A stretch of DNA of 64,000 bases from Cololabis saira (taxonomy: Eukaryota; Chordata; Actinopteri; Beloniformes; Belonidae), in the NCBI RefSeq assembly GCF_033807715.1, contig NC_084599.1, forward strand, positions 8,968,625 through 9,032,624. Reading direction: 5' to 3'. This document shows, in pieces, positions 1 to 10,865 of this stretch (position 1 is the stretch's first letter; each line of letters opens with the position of its first letter). A program made the translations under genes and the position numbers. The notes beneath the pieces were generated by a model that was not told where the DNA came from, ran no database searches, and worked only from the letters and a program-made list of their open reading frames with translations.

Positions 1-163
1 GTCCTGCATATTTTAGATCTTCCCCTGATTCATGATCTTCACCTGATTCACTTCAATGGATTATCATCAGCTTGTCATCAAGGGCTACATAGGTCTAGTT
101 CTAATCAGCTGTGTTGAAGCAGGGAAACATCTAAAACATTCAAGACGGTAGCCCTCTTGGGCC
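1..163. mobile_element. hAT-like MITE, copy 1 (truncated by window edge)
   Basis: This stretch resembles the elements at 3272-3489 and 6021-6242. It shares GTCCTGCAT..TTTTAGAT near one end and GCAGGGAAACATCTAAAAC near the other, followed by a GGCCCTC-like terminal segment. It lies in the inpp5d intron before the exon at 364. The left terminal repeat is outside the window. Confidence 0.6.
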
Positions 164-363
164 AGACCTCTTGGGCCTGCTGCAAAGCAACGCTGGCCTT
201 TGTGAACGTCAAACAAACAAACCGTTTGCAGACCAAACTAAACGTGTCACTTTCTGCTTGTGTCCAGACAGAAACTAACAAACGCCAATTGTAAATGCAA
301 CCTAAAGTATATCTGAAACATGACACCCAAGCATGATAATTGCTTCTGTTTTCTCATAAACAG

Positions 364-1194
364 GTCTTCTGCCGCCCAAACCCATGATATTTCTAACCCG
401 AATTACATGGGACTTTCATTCAAAATGGGGAATATAATGGATAAGGGATGGAGTTACAGCATGCCACCACGAAACCTTCCTGGTCCTGTGCAAGTGGGTA
501 AAGAGTCAAAGAAGGCCGGGTATGATTTCGGCACACGCAGTCCCCCAGCAACAGTGGGCACACCGTAAGTGGCTGATAGTTTCGATGCAGAGTAACTGCA
601 GTTTCACAACAGCTGAAAAATAATATTTACCGTGTGATTCTATGATTTAAAGGGGTGAGGATGAAAGGTCGTCAGAGATGTTTGACAATCCGCTGTATGG
701 TGCCATGCTAAAACCACACGGTCGGGCCAAGGATCAAGACCAGCAACAGACAGACCATCTTGCACCTGCAGATGCAGCATTTTCATCCTCCAAAGCAGCA
801 GAAGGAGAACCAGAACGTCCCCCGTTGCCCACTCCACGCAACCGCTCTTTCACCTGTTCTGACAGCAAACCGCAGCCCCCTGTCACCACGCACCTCTCTG
901 CTCACAAGAAACCAGTGGTGCCCTCTCGTTCGGAGGGTGCGATGGGACACGCCCGGCCTCCTCTGCCCGCTAAGTCTCGGCCAGAGACACAGATGACCAA
1001 ACCAGCCAGAGACTACAGAGAAAGCTCGGAGCTCCCCAGCAAACACAGACTGCCAGCAAGACCTGGTCAGCCACAACCTCACAGTAAGGAGCACTTTTAG
1101 GTTTACAGACAAATTCAATACATGATGTGATTTCTTTTTTATTTTTTCATTAGTGCATCCAGACGTCCCCAAGACTGGTCGTCCTGTGAACTGA
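364..1194 (+). CDS. inpp5d: SHIP1 inositol polyphosphate 5-phosphatase D, C-terminal exons (partial)
   Basis: SHIP1 is a cytosolic phosphatase that removes the 5-phosphate of PI(3,4,5)P3 and dampens immune-receptor signalling in blood cells. Only the C-terminal tail is here: exons 364-564, 653-1083 and 1154-1194 (stop 1192-1194). Acceptors are AG at 362-363, 651-652 and 1152-1153; donors are GTAAGT at 565 and GTAAGG at 1084. Phases join cleanly to give 223 residues. Both signature NPXY phosphotyrosine motifs are present: NPNY (395-406) and NPLY (687-698, in the context EMFDNPLYG). They are followed by proline-rich RPPLPTP and RPPLPAKS segments, a RSFTCS segment and a RDYRESSELP segment, all matching the vertebrate SHIP1 tail in order. 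The SH2 and catalytic domains lie upstream of the window. SHIP2 (INPPL1) is less likely because of the paired NPXY motifs and the tail sequence. Confidence 0.9.
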
Positions 1195-1741
1195 GACTAG
1201 TCTCCAGCGATGGTCAGCTCTAACAGAACAGCTTCCAGGCATTTCTTCTGGAAAAACAACAAGACTGAACAGCTATTATTTTGCATCACTGATGATTACC
1301 AACTCATTGTTTCTTCCACTTGGGGAAATACTTTTATTTTGTTTATAGTTGAGAGTGCGCTGTTTCATGCTACTAAAGCAATATAGTTACCTTAGCACTG
1401 GCCAAGAGGCAACAATATCCTCTTACATCATTGGAAGTTTGGAGAGGAGGTTTTTAACAGAAGCTATTTTTGGTTGCTTTCTGCAAATTTGCCACTAGAT
1501 GTCACTAGACTGCGATTTCTTTTTTCCTTTTTCTTTTTTCATTGCATGAAAACCAGGGACAAACTTTCAGACTTGATTTCTGCTTAGCTTGTCTTTAAAC
1601 CTAGATTAGGAAGTGATCTCTGCTTGCAAATGATTTTGACTTCTCGTAAAATTTTACACTATAATGTGGCAAACGAATGTTAAGTGCATCGTATCATTTT
1701 GCACAGTTATTGTCATGTTTGCCTTTAAAATGTACAATAAA
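1195..1741 (+). other. inpp5d: inpp5d 3' UTR with polyadenylation signal
   Basis: Untranslated sequence follows the SHIP1 stop codon. The first AATAAA on this strand is at 1736-1741, so cleavage probably falls a few tens of bases later. The UTR has several T-rich runs and no long ORF. Confidence 0.7.
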
Positions 1742-3271
1742 GGTCCAAACATGCTCAATCTCAGATCTTAACCAACTTTTATTTATTTAGGAAATGTGTT
1801 TTTAAACAACCTATGTGATGATCAGGACCTGTGAAACTGACTAAAACACCTTTTCAAAGTAGATCATCAGATGGCCATTTCTGGTTATATTCTCTGTATT
1901 TCTACATTAACTTTGCACTCACCATACCTCCAAACAATTTTTAATTATCTTATAATGATAAAAAAAGGATAAGATATTGTTTTCTTCAGTGTCTTCTGAT
2001 TGGTCACTTTTTGTACGTTTTTTATGCTTCATAAATGCACACACACAACAACAGAACACAGACCTTTAAACCAAAGCGTAATAAACAAAACTTTGAAAAG
2101 TCTCATATTTTCAAAAGTGACAAGTCCACACACCTAAACATACATGTTTGAGCCAGAAATGGATAAAGACTAGGAAACTTGTCACTTTGGTTTCACCATC
2201 GACTGTAAATAATGGATGAAGCATCAGTCACATGGCACTTGGGTTTTTGAGGACCCGTTCTGAAGCCTCTTGTTTCCTCATACTCCCGCCATGTTGCTCA
2301 GCAAGCCAAGAAGAACAGACCCACCCTATGTCAATAAACGTTAGCTGTGGCTACCATGTCCTTCACCTGAAGGCCGAAATAGCGGCAGAACTGTGGAATA
2401 TCCCATTTCCGAATTTGTTTCTGTTGCTATATCAGGAATTACAGCCGTCCTTAGCCAAAGCGGGGCTGGTATATGCTGATTGCTTCGCTTAGCTTCAGAG
2501 CACGATGATGACTGATGAGGAAATGATAATGGCAAGTCATTGGCTGAGCAGACATCCCCTTCAGAGTTTTCATGAATGAGAACTCAAACACACACCTGTG
2601 GGAGAAGTGTTGTAAACTTTAAGGACTTCCAGATGTATCACGAGTGCACAGAAGCAAGTGGAAACAAAGCGTTGCACAGAGGAATCGCAACTACAAACAT
2701 GACACGCTGACGTCTGTTTGGGACAGCAGTGAATACTATAATACAGTCCAGCCAGACCTGGAACTTGGTTGCTGCTTCCACACAACCAAATACACATTTC
2801 TTCCAATACATGAAGGAAACAAAATTAAAATAAACATGGGCAAATCTGGAACTGATCATTCCCTCTTAGATGCGCTGTTGAAAACTTTTGCTTTTTAAAT
2901 GAATGCTGTCTACCTTTACCTTAACTCTAGAGAGCTATATTCTGCTTCCCATTGGCTGGACTGGGGACATCACGACACAGCTGGAAACTACGCTTTTCCT
3001 GAATGTGCTTTGACCTCTATAATTTGGCCAATCAAGGCAGAAAAGAAAAAAAGTACCACAAATCCTAGTACATTTCTTCTTTTTTAGTTTTTTTTAGTTT
3101 GCAACACATCTAAGGTAAGAATTGATCATTGCAACATTTTAGATAAGTCCAAAAACCTGGAGAAGCATGACATGTCTACTTTAAGTCTGTTGTGGAGACC
3201 GCTCTGGTACTACAACATACTAGTAAAGTACCACCATCTACTGCTGTCTGAAAGAATGTCATGCTTTAAGG
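1742..3271. other. Intergenic, inpp5d to lsm2, no gene recognised
   Basis: There is no splice-flanked coding exon. The block around 2160-2560, with a short open frame, looks like a decayed dispersed repeat, and 2900-3060 is a mildly GC-richer patch without recognisable content. Open frames here are short and lack family similarity that I can see. Confidence 0.5.
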
Positions 3272-3489
3272 CAGGTTTGCCTTATCCTGGTCCTCGAGGG
3301 CTGCTGCCCTGCACGTTTTGAATGATTATCTGCTTCAACACAGTTAATTCACAGGAATGTGTCATTAACAGACTTTTGCAGACCCTGATAAGAAGCTGGT
3401 GATGATCCATTTATTTGTATAAATCAAGAGGGGAAACATCTAAAACATGCAAGACAGCGGCCCTCGAGGACCAGAGCTGGGCAACCCTG
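3272..3489. mobile_element. hAT-like MITE, copy 2, with 8 bp target duplication
   Basis: A 218 bp element with imperfect terminal inverted repeats beginning CAGGTTTGCC and ending GGGCAACCCTG. The inner parts are CCTGGTCCTCGAGGGC and GCCCTCGAGGACCAG. Direct repeats CTTTAAGG (3264-3271) and CTTTAAAG (3490-3497) match at 7 of 8 bases, the duplication length expected for hAT transposition. It carries no ORF, so it is non-autonomous. Confidence 0.75.
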
Positions 3490-3556
3490 CTTTAAAGAAA
3501 CATTTAACTTGACTCCTTTGGAAATATAATATTAAATCATGAACTACATTCTATGT

Positions 3557-3620
3557 ATACATATATATATATATATATCATGTGTGTTTTGTATGTGTGT
3601 GTGTGCGTGTGTGTGTATGT
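3557..3620. repeat. (TA)n/(TG)n microsatellite
   Basis: An uninterrupted TA run is followed by an impure TG run. The open frame across it codes only for low-complexity Tyr/Ile/Val/Cys repeats and is not a gene. Confidence 0.85.
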
Positions 3621-3810
3621 GACTGTCTGTGGTGTACCTTTTATTTGTAATCAGGCATCTTCTTCCTGGTCATCTGGACAATATTCTTCATTGCTTCCCA
3701 ATCTTTTCCATAACAGGGCCTTGGTTTCCAGTTCTTGAGTCAATGTTTCAGTTAATGATCATCTCCCGACGCCTATAAAATATAACTTACTTTTTAGGTG
3801 ACGTATAGCC

Positions 3811-4546
3811 AGTACTCGAGTTGTAAAAAAAAAATCAGGGGGGATGGTGGATTTTATCATATGGGGACAGATAATTTGTGCTGATTACAAATAATATAAT
3901 ATATTACAAATAATAGCACTGACCAAAACACCTGCAGGAATACTGCATGACATAGCAGCAGTTAATGTATGTAATGTAGTTATGTAGCCTTCTGTAAGCT
4001 TTAAATATCCACTGGGCTTACATCAAATACATCAAAACACAACAATAAAAAACACTTTTGAACTTATCAATATGACTCTGTCGTTCACAGGATAAGTAAA
4101 ATGGATCACTGCAAAAAATTAAAATCTTAACAAGAATATTTGTCTTATTTCTAGTTAAAATGTCTCATTTTAGTAAAAAAATCTCATTACACTGAAAACA
4201 AGACTCAAAAAACAACAATTTTCACCTGTTTCAAGTAGATTTTCACTTAAAATAATTACAAAAATCTGCCAGTGGAACAAGATTTTTTTGCTTGTAATAA
4301 GAAAATAAATCTTGTCCCACTGGCAAATCTTTCTACTTATTTCAAGTGAAAATTTACTTGAAACAGGTGAAAATTGTCAAATATTTTTTTTATTTTTTTT
4401 TATTTTTCTGGTGATGACTCTAAATGTTGAAATAGCAGTAAAACCACATTCATTGATGAAATTACAAGGAAAGGGGGGATGATTTTGACCGTTTTTATTT
4501 CAGGGGGGATGCCATCCCCTCTCATCCCCCCTCAACTCGAGTACCG
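3811..4546. mobile_element. 736 bp non-autonomous DNA transposon with 9 bp target duplication and nested fold-back
   Basis: Ends are inverted: GTACTCGAGTTG (3812-3823) and CAACTCGAGTAC (4533-4544), each next to a CAGGGGGGAT or ATCCCCCCT block. The direct repeat CGTATAGCC flanks both sides exactly (3802-3810 and 4547-4555). Inside, 4219-4378 forms a long hairpin whose arms start TTTTCACCTGTTTCAAGTA and end TACTTGAAACAGGTGAAAA, with an inner CTGCCAGTGGAACAAGATT / CTTGTCCCACTGGCA pair. This looks like a second MITE inserted in the first. No transposase is encoded. Confidence 0.75.
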
Positions 4547-4831
4547 CGTATAGCCTATATCAACTTGTGGTGAAAATGGTAAACAAATAATCTACAATAT
4601 TCAAAGATGTTATTACATTACAATTACACTTAGCAGACACTTTTATCCAAAACAAAAATAGAAAAATGCCACACTTACTATAGTAGATCACAAAGTAGGT
4701 GCAGGTGTCAGCATTTAGGGGGAGTTAAGTGTATTCAACACTGTTAATTCGTGTCTATATGTGTTTTTCTAAACAACGTGAATGGTTAAAAATAAAAACT
4801 AAACTCCAACAACCACCAGCAGCAGCAGCAG

Positions 4832-4847
4832 CAGCGCCCCCTGGCGG
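4832..4847 (-). promoter_or_regulatory. CTCF-like motif at the lsm2 promoter
   Basis: CAGCGCCCCCTGGCGG matches the core CTCF consensus read on the minus strand (CC-NN-AGGGGGCGCTG). It sits about 90 bp upstream of the lsm2 ATG, directly after a CAG repeat (4817-4835) and near a CRE-like GACGTCAT at about 4887. Binding is an inference from the motif alone. Confidence 0.45.
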
Positions 4848-4932
4848 ATCTGGCCATAATTACACCCGGAGCGGCGCATAGCTGGGACGTCATCAAGGGC
4901 CGACGCACAAGCACAAGCAAGCAGCCGCAATA

Positions 4933-7900
4933 ATGGTGAGAAATAGAAAAAAGTGCTCGAATATAATGAATTTGTTTTGCATTTTTCTTCAAATGTGTTT
5001 GAGTTGAGGCAGGTATTTGCGTGCTCGTAGTTTCTGCGGTGCAGCGCGGTCTGCGCCGCCTGTAGCCGCCATTAACACACCATTAACACACCTGGCTCTG
5101 TTCCAGCTCTTCTACTCGTTCTTCAAGTCCCTGGTCGGGAAAGACGTGGTGGTGGAGCTGAAGAACGACCTCAGGTGAGTCCAGCCCTTCAGACGGGCTA
5201 CGGCAGCGCTGGGGTGAAGGAAACTCAGAGGAAGCGGTGAAACTGGTGGAAAGCATTGGATCGGAACAGGAACAAAACCAGACAATACAAGGCACATTTA
5301 TTTATAAAGCACATTTCACACGACGAGCATGGACTCAATGTGCTCAAATACATAAACAACCAAAGTTACAGGGTTACAATAACAGAAACAAAACAATACC
5401 AACCATAATTCAATTTTAACAAAAGTGCGATCACTCAGCCAACCATGTGCAGGACTGTCTCAGAAAATTAGAATATTGTGATAAAGTTCTTTATTTTCTG
5501 TAATGCAATTACAAAAACAAAAATGTCATACATTCTGGATTCATTACAAATCAACTGAAATATTGCAAGCCTTTTATTATTTTAATATTGCTGATCATGG
5601 CTTACAGCTTAAGAAAACTCAAATATCCTATCTCAAAAAATTAGAATATTCTGGAAATCTTAATCTTAAACTGTAAACCATAATCAGCAATATTAAAATA
5701 ATAAAAGGCTTGCAATATTTCAGTTGATTTGTAATGAATCCAGAATGTATGACATTTTTTTTTTTTTTTTTTTAAATTGCATTACAGAAAATAAAGAACT
5801 TTATCACAATATTCTAATTTTCTGAGACAGTCCTGTAGAGTTTACTCAAACGCCTGTGCAAAAAGGTAAGTTTTTAGTCTGCTTTTGAAAGAGGGCACTG
5901 TTGGTGCAGACCTTAGTTCCTGCGGCGAGGAATTCCAGAGAGTGTAGTAGTGACTGAAAGCACCATGAGCAGATCTAGTGTGAATTCTAGGTATAAAGAC
6001 TCTTATTTGATGATCTAAGCCAGGGGTGTCCAAAGTCGGTCCTCGAGGGCCGGTGTCCTGCATGTTTTAGATGTGTCTTTATTAGCACACCATGATACAA
6101 GGAGTTTGGTCATCAACAGAACTATCCAGACTTTGATGACAAGTTGGTGACGACTCTTAATTAGAATCAGGTGTGTTGATGCAGGGAAACAACTAAAACA
6201 TGCAGAACACCGGCCCTTGAGGACCGATTTTGGACACCCCTGATCTAAGGGATCTGTCCGGTATGTAGTCAGCATGTCAACCATGTAGGAGGGAGCTAAG
6301 CCGTTCATAGATTTAAAGACAAAAAGAAGTACTTTAAAATCTACTCTTTGTTTGACAGGGAGCCAGTGAAGAGAGGATAAAACAGGAGTGATGTGTTCAT
6401 ACCTCCATACTTGCTTTGTTAGTCCTGCAAAAAGTGCATTGCAATAATCTAATCTACTGGAGATGAAAGCATGAACCAACTTTTCAGAGTCTGATTGTGA
6501 CAGAAAGCATCTTACTTTAGATATATTTCTGAGATGATAGAAGGCAGTCCTGGATATATTAGCTATGTGTTTCTGGAAGTGTCTGGAAGATCAGCATCTA
6601 ACATAACACCCAAGTTTTTGTAGAAATTAAGTGCAAGTGGAAATTTAGTCATGAATTACCCCCTATATACTTCTAATCAACTGAAAGGAATATGCTCAGT
6701 TTATTATGGAAATTATGGGCTGCCGTCATTTATTGGAGTCTTAACACGGATATAAAAACAAATGAAAGAGGGAAGGTGTGTAAAGGGCAAAGTAAGATAA
6801 ATGTGCTAATATACTGAATCTCATGAACCCATGTTTTGCTCACAATAGAACATATAAAACACAAATTATGAAAATGAGCTGGAGCTGGAGATGGAGCAGT
6901 CTGAAGTGTTTTTCCACTTTTGAGTTTGACTTGAAATCCAGACCTCCATGGGTTGCTTAATTTGATTTCCAGTGATAATTTTAGTGTGATTTTGTTTTAA
7001 TTCATTCAGATCACTGGTGTCTTGTTTTTGTGTTCCCTTTGTTTATTTCAGCAGTGTATAACATCACTGTAGTTAGTTTTAATGCACAAACAAATTATAT
7101 GGAATTAGTGTGTTTCTGCTTTGCTGCAGGGGCTTAAGAAGAGATCACCAAATAACAATAAAATGATATATTTATGTTTTAAATATGAAAGGACTGTTAG
7201 TGTCCAACTGTCCAGATATTGATCCCCAAAATGATGGTATCCTCTATTACCAGACATGTTGCCTGTTGCAAAGAGACTAGAGGGTTTTGCAGGGTGGCAA
7301 ACGGTAACCCTTAACTTTTTTTAAGACATCACTTTTAAAATAAGAGATTTTTCATCAGAACCAAAATATCTCACTTTCAGCACGTGGTTTATGTTCTGTT
7401 GTGAATAAAATGGGGAGTTTTTCAATTCATTGCATTCTGCTTTGATTACATTTTGCTCAGTGTTGCAGCTTTTTTGTATTGAGCTTGAATTTTAAAACGT
7501 TTTCACCCGTTTGTCCTTGAATCCCGGTAGTCATTTGTGTTCTCACGTCTGTTTTCAGCATCTGTGGAACGCTTCATTCCGTTGATCAGGTTGGAAACAT
7601 TTTAAGATTTCACATTTTCTTCTGTTTATTTAGTTGATGGTGTATATTTATTTTTTTGCTGTCACCATTCTGTGTTTCAGTACCTGAATATCAAGTTGAC
7701 AGACATTAGTGTCACCGACCCAGAGAAATATCCACACATGGTGAGTTCTACGTCCTTATTCAGCGTTCTCTTGATGAACTGATCTTAATATTAATGCTGT
7801 CTTAGGGGTCTCTGATCATCCTTGAACCCGCTCTTCACAGTTTTATCAAAAGTAGAAAAGGTAGCATGGAAAAGGTAGCCGAAGGCTATCTGACAGAGGA

Positions 7901-10482
7901 AAAGTCCTTATTCATATAAACAGGTGGAAGTGTTGATAGTTTTCCTGCACTGGCATGATGAGTAATTACAGTTTTCATCTCTACCACAGTTGTAAGTCCC
8001 AGAGAAAGAATTAACCACAGAAAAACGTCACCTCTCAGCTTTAATTTGGTTCTAAATTGGGACATTTTAATTCATATTGGTCCTCTGCTGATTTTAAGAC
8101 ATTTACTTCTAAACGTAATTTGTTTTAAAGCTGATGTCTGGCATATGCGACATCCTCTGCTCACCCTAAATCGCTGCTGATATTTTATGTTTTTAAGACT
8201 CAGGCTGTAAAACTCCTAAAATAATTGATTCTCCCAGACTGAGCCACATATTAAACATCCACCGAAGTGCAGCAACATTTATCTAAAAAATGCCTGAGAG
8301 ATCTCTCATTTGCTCCTCATGTCTGAGGGACACAAAGGAAGCAAACAAAAGGGAGCGCTGTAGAAAAGGGCCGGCAGCGCCACCTAGCTCTCGGTGGGAT
8401 AATTACAGAGCAACATAAACTGCAACAAACAAGAGTGAACAGCAACTATTATAGACCACCTGTGTGGCTGCAGCGTAGAAATATTAATGTGATGGAGACC
8501 AATCAAATGCGCTTAATTACTTGAATAATGTGAGCATCTCTTCAGCATCAGGAGTTTTTGCAGTTTGCTCGTCGGCAACAGTTGTGTTAACACAATGTAA
8601 AGGAGGAAAGACATCAGCAATGATTTTTGATGGGCAGCAACAATTCCTCCTTTATACGGGAAGGGCTATTAGTAAGGCTTTTAATCATAAATGTGCTTTC
8701 CTTTCTTGTAAGATACTGAAATTTTACTCAAATGCCTGATGCCTTAAATCCATCTGTGCACTATATCAATATAACTGAGCATAGATGTTTAAGAAAGTTG
8801 TGCTGTTGACTGAATTGTATAATGATAAATAAATGGAGCACAACAAATCCATACCAACACAGGCTATTGGCTTATTTGTAATAAATTTGAGGTATAGAAT
8901 TAATGTTGCAAACCAGGCTGTCTGAGATGCTGAAGATGAAGAGCTGTGATGTTTTCAGCTTCTGTAAGTTGCCAGGTCTTTTTTTTTTTTGTGGAACAAA
9001 GCTAATTAGAAATGGACATGGGGAAAGTGCTCCGGAAAATCAGAACTTTAAATTCCTTCTGGAAACGACAGATGCCGTGTCCTAAAGCGGGGAAATTCAA
9101 CTTTCATGGAGGAGATCTTAGTTTATGTTCTGGAAACAAACTGTAAAACGACAAACATCAAAGCTTTTGTCCCGGGCTTCAGTAAAGATTTGATTATTTC
9201 ACAGAGCATTTCTGAAAATATTAAATGCACTGATTGCAATTTTTTTTCTTTGCAAATTCAGATTTTATATATATTATAGATATATATACTTTTTATACTG
9301 ATTATATATTTTTTCTTCACTAGATTAAGGTCATTCAGATTTTTGCCATTTCCAGTTTTCTTTCAAAGAATTGTAATCAATGGCAGATTAAATCAATCTT
9401 TAAGCTGTAAATATACTGGTATCAAATTTCAGAAATTTCTATTCTCAAATTCAGAAAACAGCAGATCCTCCAATTTCAGGAATCCCAAGGTTTTCTCCTC
9501 GATGATTTTCCTTTTATTAATAGGTGATCAGTGTTTCCACCAGAATCAGGTCGCAGATGCAACAGTCATCATTTCAATAGAAGCAACAGTTATATCCTTG
9601 AAAGCTGCAGGCTGCCGTTATCCATCCATCACATTTTTAATCATTAGTTATACACAAATGTATGTCTGAAATTTATTATTATTATTACTAAAGATATTTC
9701 CTGAAAGGCCCGGAAGGAAAGTATCTCCTTTTGAGCTGCAAGACGAAGCCTCATTTCTGTCCACAGCAGTGGGTGGGAGAGGTGATAAGTTGACGTGAAG
9801 CTCTGGATTTCTTTGGTCTTTAGGTCAGGCTTTAAAAAAATAAAATCAAATCGCCTGATTAGTCTTTCACTCGAGCTGCTATCAAATGTTAGGTTTGTCG
9901 AGTACATGACCGTGACCGTTCACTCAACTCAGAACAAACCAAAGAAAAGAAATCCCTGTAAGAACCATATTGTTTTTAAATCATTGATACAAAATCCTTT
10001 TAACCAAGACAGACTTAAGTCTTATTAAGCAGCGTTCACATACATCAGATGTGCGAGCTTGTCTGTGGTACAAAGAGGATTACCACACCCTACTTATAAA
10101 TGTTTAGTTTTACTGAGGTTCAGGTGTAACACAAATTGAGAAAAGTTTTAGTATTTCTTTTAGAGTATTTCTTTCCCCCAACAGTGTCTCTGCACCCGTC
10201 CACCCTCCGCTAGTGTTATTGATGTGTGAAGTGAGGTTGCAGTTCTACCGTCAGCTGAAATGTTATTTCTTGTTGATGACTTGCATCATCTTTCCATCAT
10301 CATTATCATCTCTGCCTTGTCTTTTTTTTTTTCTTTTTCTTTTAAATCTTCTCCAGCTGTCTGTGAAAAACTGTTTCATCCGCGGATCGGTGGTGCGATA
10401 CGTCCAGCTGCCAGCAGATGAAGTGGACACTCAGCTGCTGCAAGACGCTGCGCGGAAAGAAGCCATGCAGCAGAAGCAGTGA
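4933..10482 (+). CDS. lsm2: LSm2, U6 snRNA-associated Sm-like protein (complete)
   Basis: LSm2 is a subunit of the nuclear LSm2-8 ring that binds the 3' oligo-U tail of U6 snRNA and of the cytoplasmic LSm1-7 ring that promotes mRNA decapping. Coding exons are 4933-4935 (the ATG only), 5107-5174, 7559-7589, 7681-7740 and 10357-10482. They total 288 nt, or 95 aa plus stop, the same length as human LSm2. The ATG is followed at once by donor GTGAG. Acceptors are TTCCAG, TTTCAG, TTTCAG and CTCCAG; the donor after exon 3 is GTTGGA. The protein runs from LFYSFFKSLVGKDVVVELK through the Sm1 segment ICGTLHSVDQYLNIKL to the Sm2 motif CFIRGSVVRYV, ending in ARKEAMQQKQ. This is near-identical to the vertebrate family. 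Intron 4 is the largest at about 2.6 kb. Confidence 0.96.
5450..5835. mobile_element. 386 bp palindromic MITE inserted in the LINE tail
   Basis: The whole element folds back on itself. It starts CAGGACTGTCTCAGAAAATT and ends AATTTTCTGAGACAGTCCTG. The arms also match internally (TTGCAAGCCTTTTATTATTT near 5567; AAATAATAAAAGGCTTGCAA near 5697). There is no ORF. The extended TIR suggests a Tc1/mariner-related MITE, but no clear TA duplication remains. Confidence 0.8.
6021..6242. mobile_element. hAT-like MITE, copy 3, nested in the LINE
   Basis: A 222 bp element with terminal inverted repeats CAGGGGTGTCC and GGACACCCCTG, extending through GGTCCTCGAGGGCCGGTGT and its near-complement. Flanking direct repeats ATCTAAGC (6013-6020) and ATCTAAGG (6243-6250) differ at one base. 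It interrupts the LINE coding relic, so it arrived after that LINE. Confidence 0.85.
6601..7558. other. Remainder of lsm2 intron 2
   Basis: AT-rich intronic sequence ending in a polypyrimidine tract and TTTTCAG before exon 3. No exon, RNA gene or clear repeat is recognised. Confidence 0.5.
7741..10356. other. lsm2 intron 4
   Basis: A 2.6 kb AT-rich intron from GTGAGT to a long polypyrimidine tract (10321-10354) and CTCCAG. It contains a GCAGCGCCACCTAG segment at about 8374-8387 that weakly resembles a CTCF site. Open frames inside (for example 8521-8739 and 9343-9669) lack coding character. Confidence 0.6.
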
Positions 10483-10865
10483 TGGGTCGGGGTCCGGGCG
10501 GGGCGGGGCTTTGTCATGGAGTTAGGATTAGTTCTAGTTTTGTGTTCCCTTTTTTTAAAGACGATAAATGTCAACAGCCCATGCAGCTCTTGTCAATAAC
10601 TTGCCTGATCACAGAGGATTTAAGTACATTCCCCATATTATTGATCAGTGATTTGTAAAGCAGTTAGGATTATTGGACTTTTTCTTTATCTCAGAAGCAG
10701 TTTAAGATTCTTGATATGATCCAGGTTTTTTTGTTTGGTTACGTGGAAATTGAGACGAATGCAAATGAACATCCAGAGAAGATGGATGAAAATTTGATGT
10801 TTATGTTGACTGTTTTGTCCTGTAAACGATTCTGACTTTTTGTTTTCATGCCACTTGGAAATAAA
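10483..10865 (+). other. lsm2: lsm2 3' UTR with polyadenylation signal
   Basis: Untranslated sequence from the lsm2 stop to AATAAA at 10860-10865. The bcl6 3' end on the opposite strand lies about 1.3 kb further on, so the two genes converge without overlap. Confidence 0.7.

Larger units (their letters stand above)
5285..6600 (-). mobile_element. Decayed L2/CR1-type LINE 3' part, in lsm2 intron 2
   Basis: On the minus strand, 6479 to about 5842 encodes broken pieces of a LINE reverse-transcriptase C-terminus: AFISSRLDYCNALFAGL, HITPVLSSLHWLPVKQRV, NGLAPSYMVDML, LWNSSPQELRSAPTV and FKSRLKTYLFAQAFE. The 3' end is the typical fish LINE tail, read on the + strand as TTTATTTATAAAGCACATTT at about 5296. 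Frames are interrupted by two later insertions (5450-5835 and 6021-6242) and by point decay. It is not functional. Confidence 0.75.
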
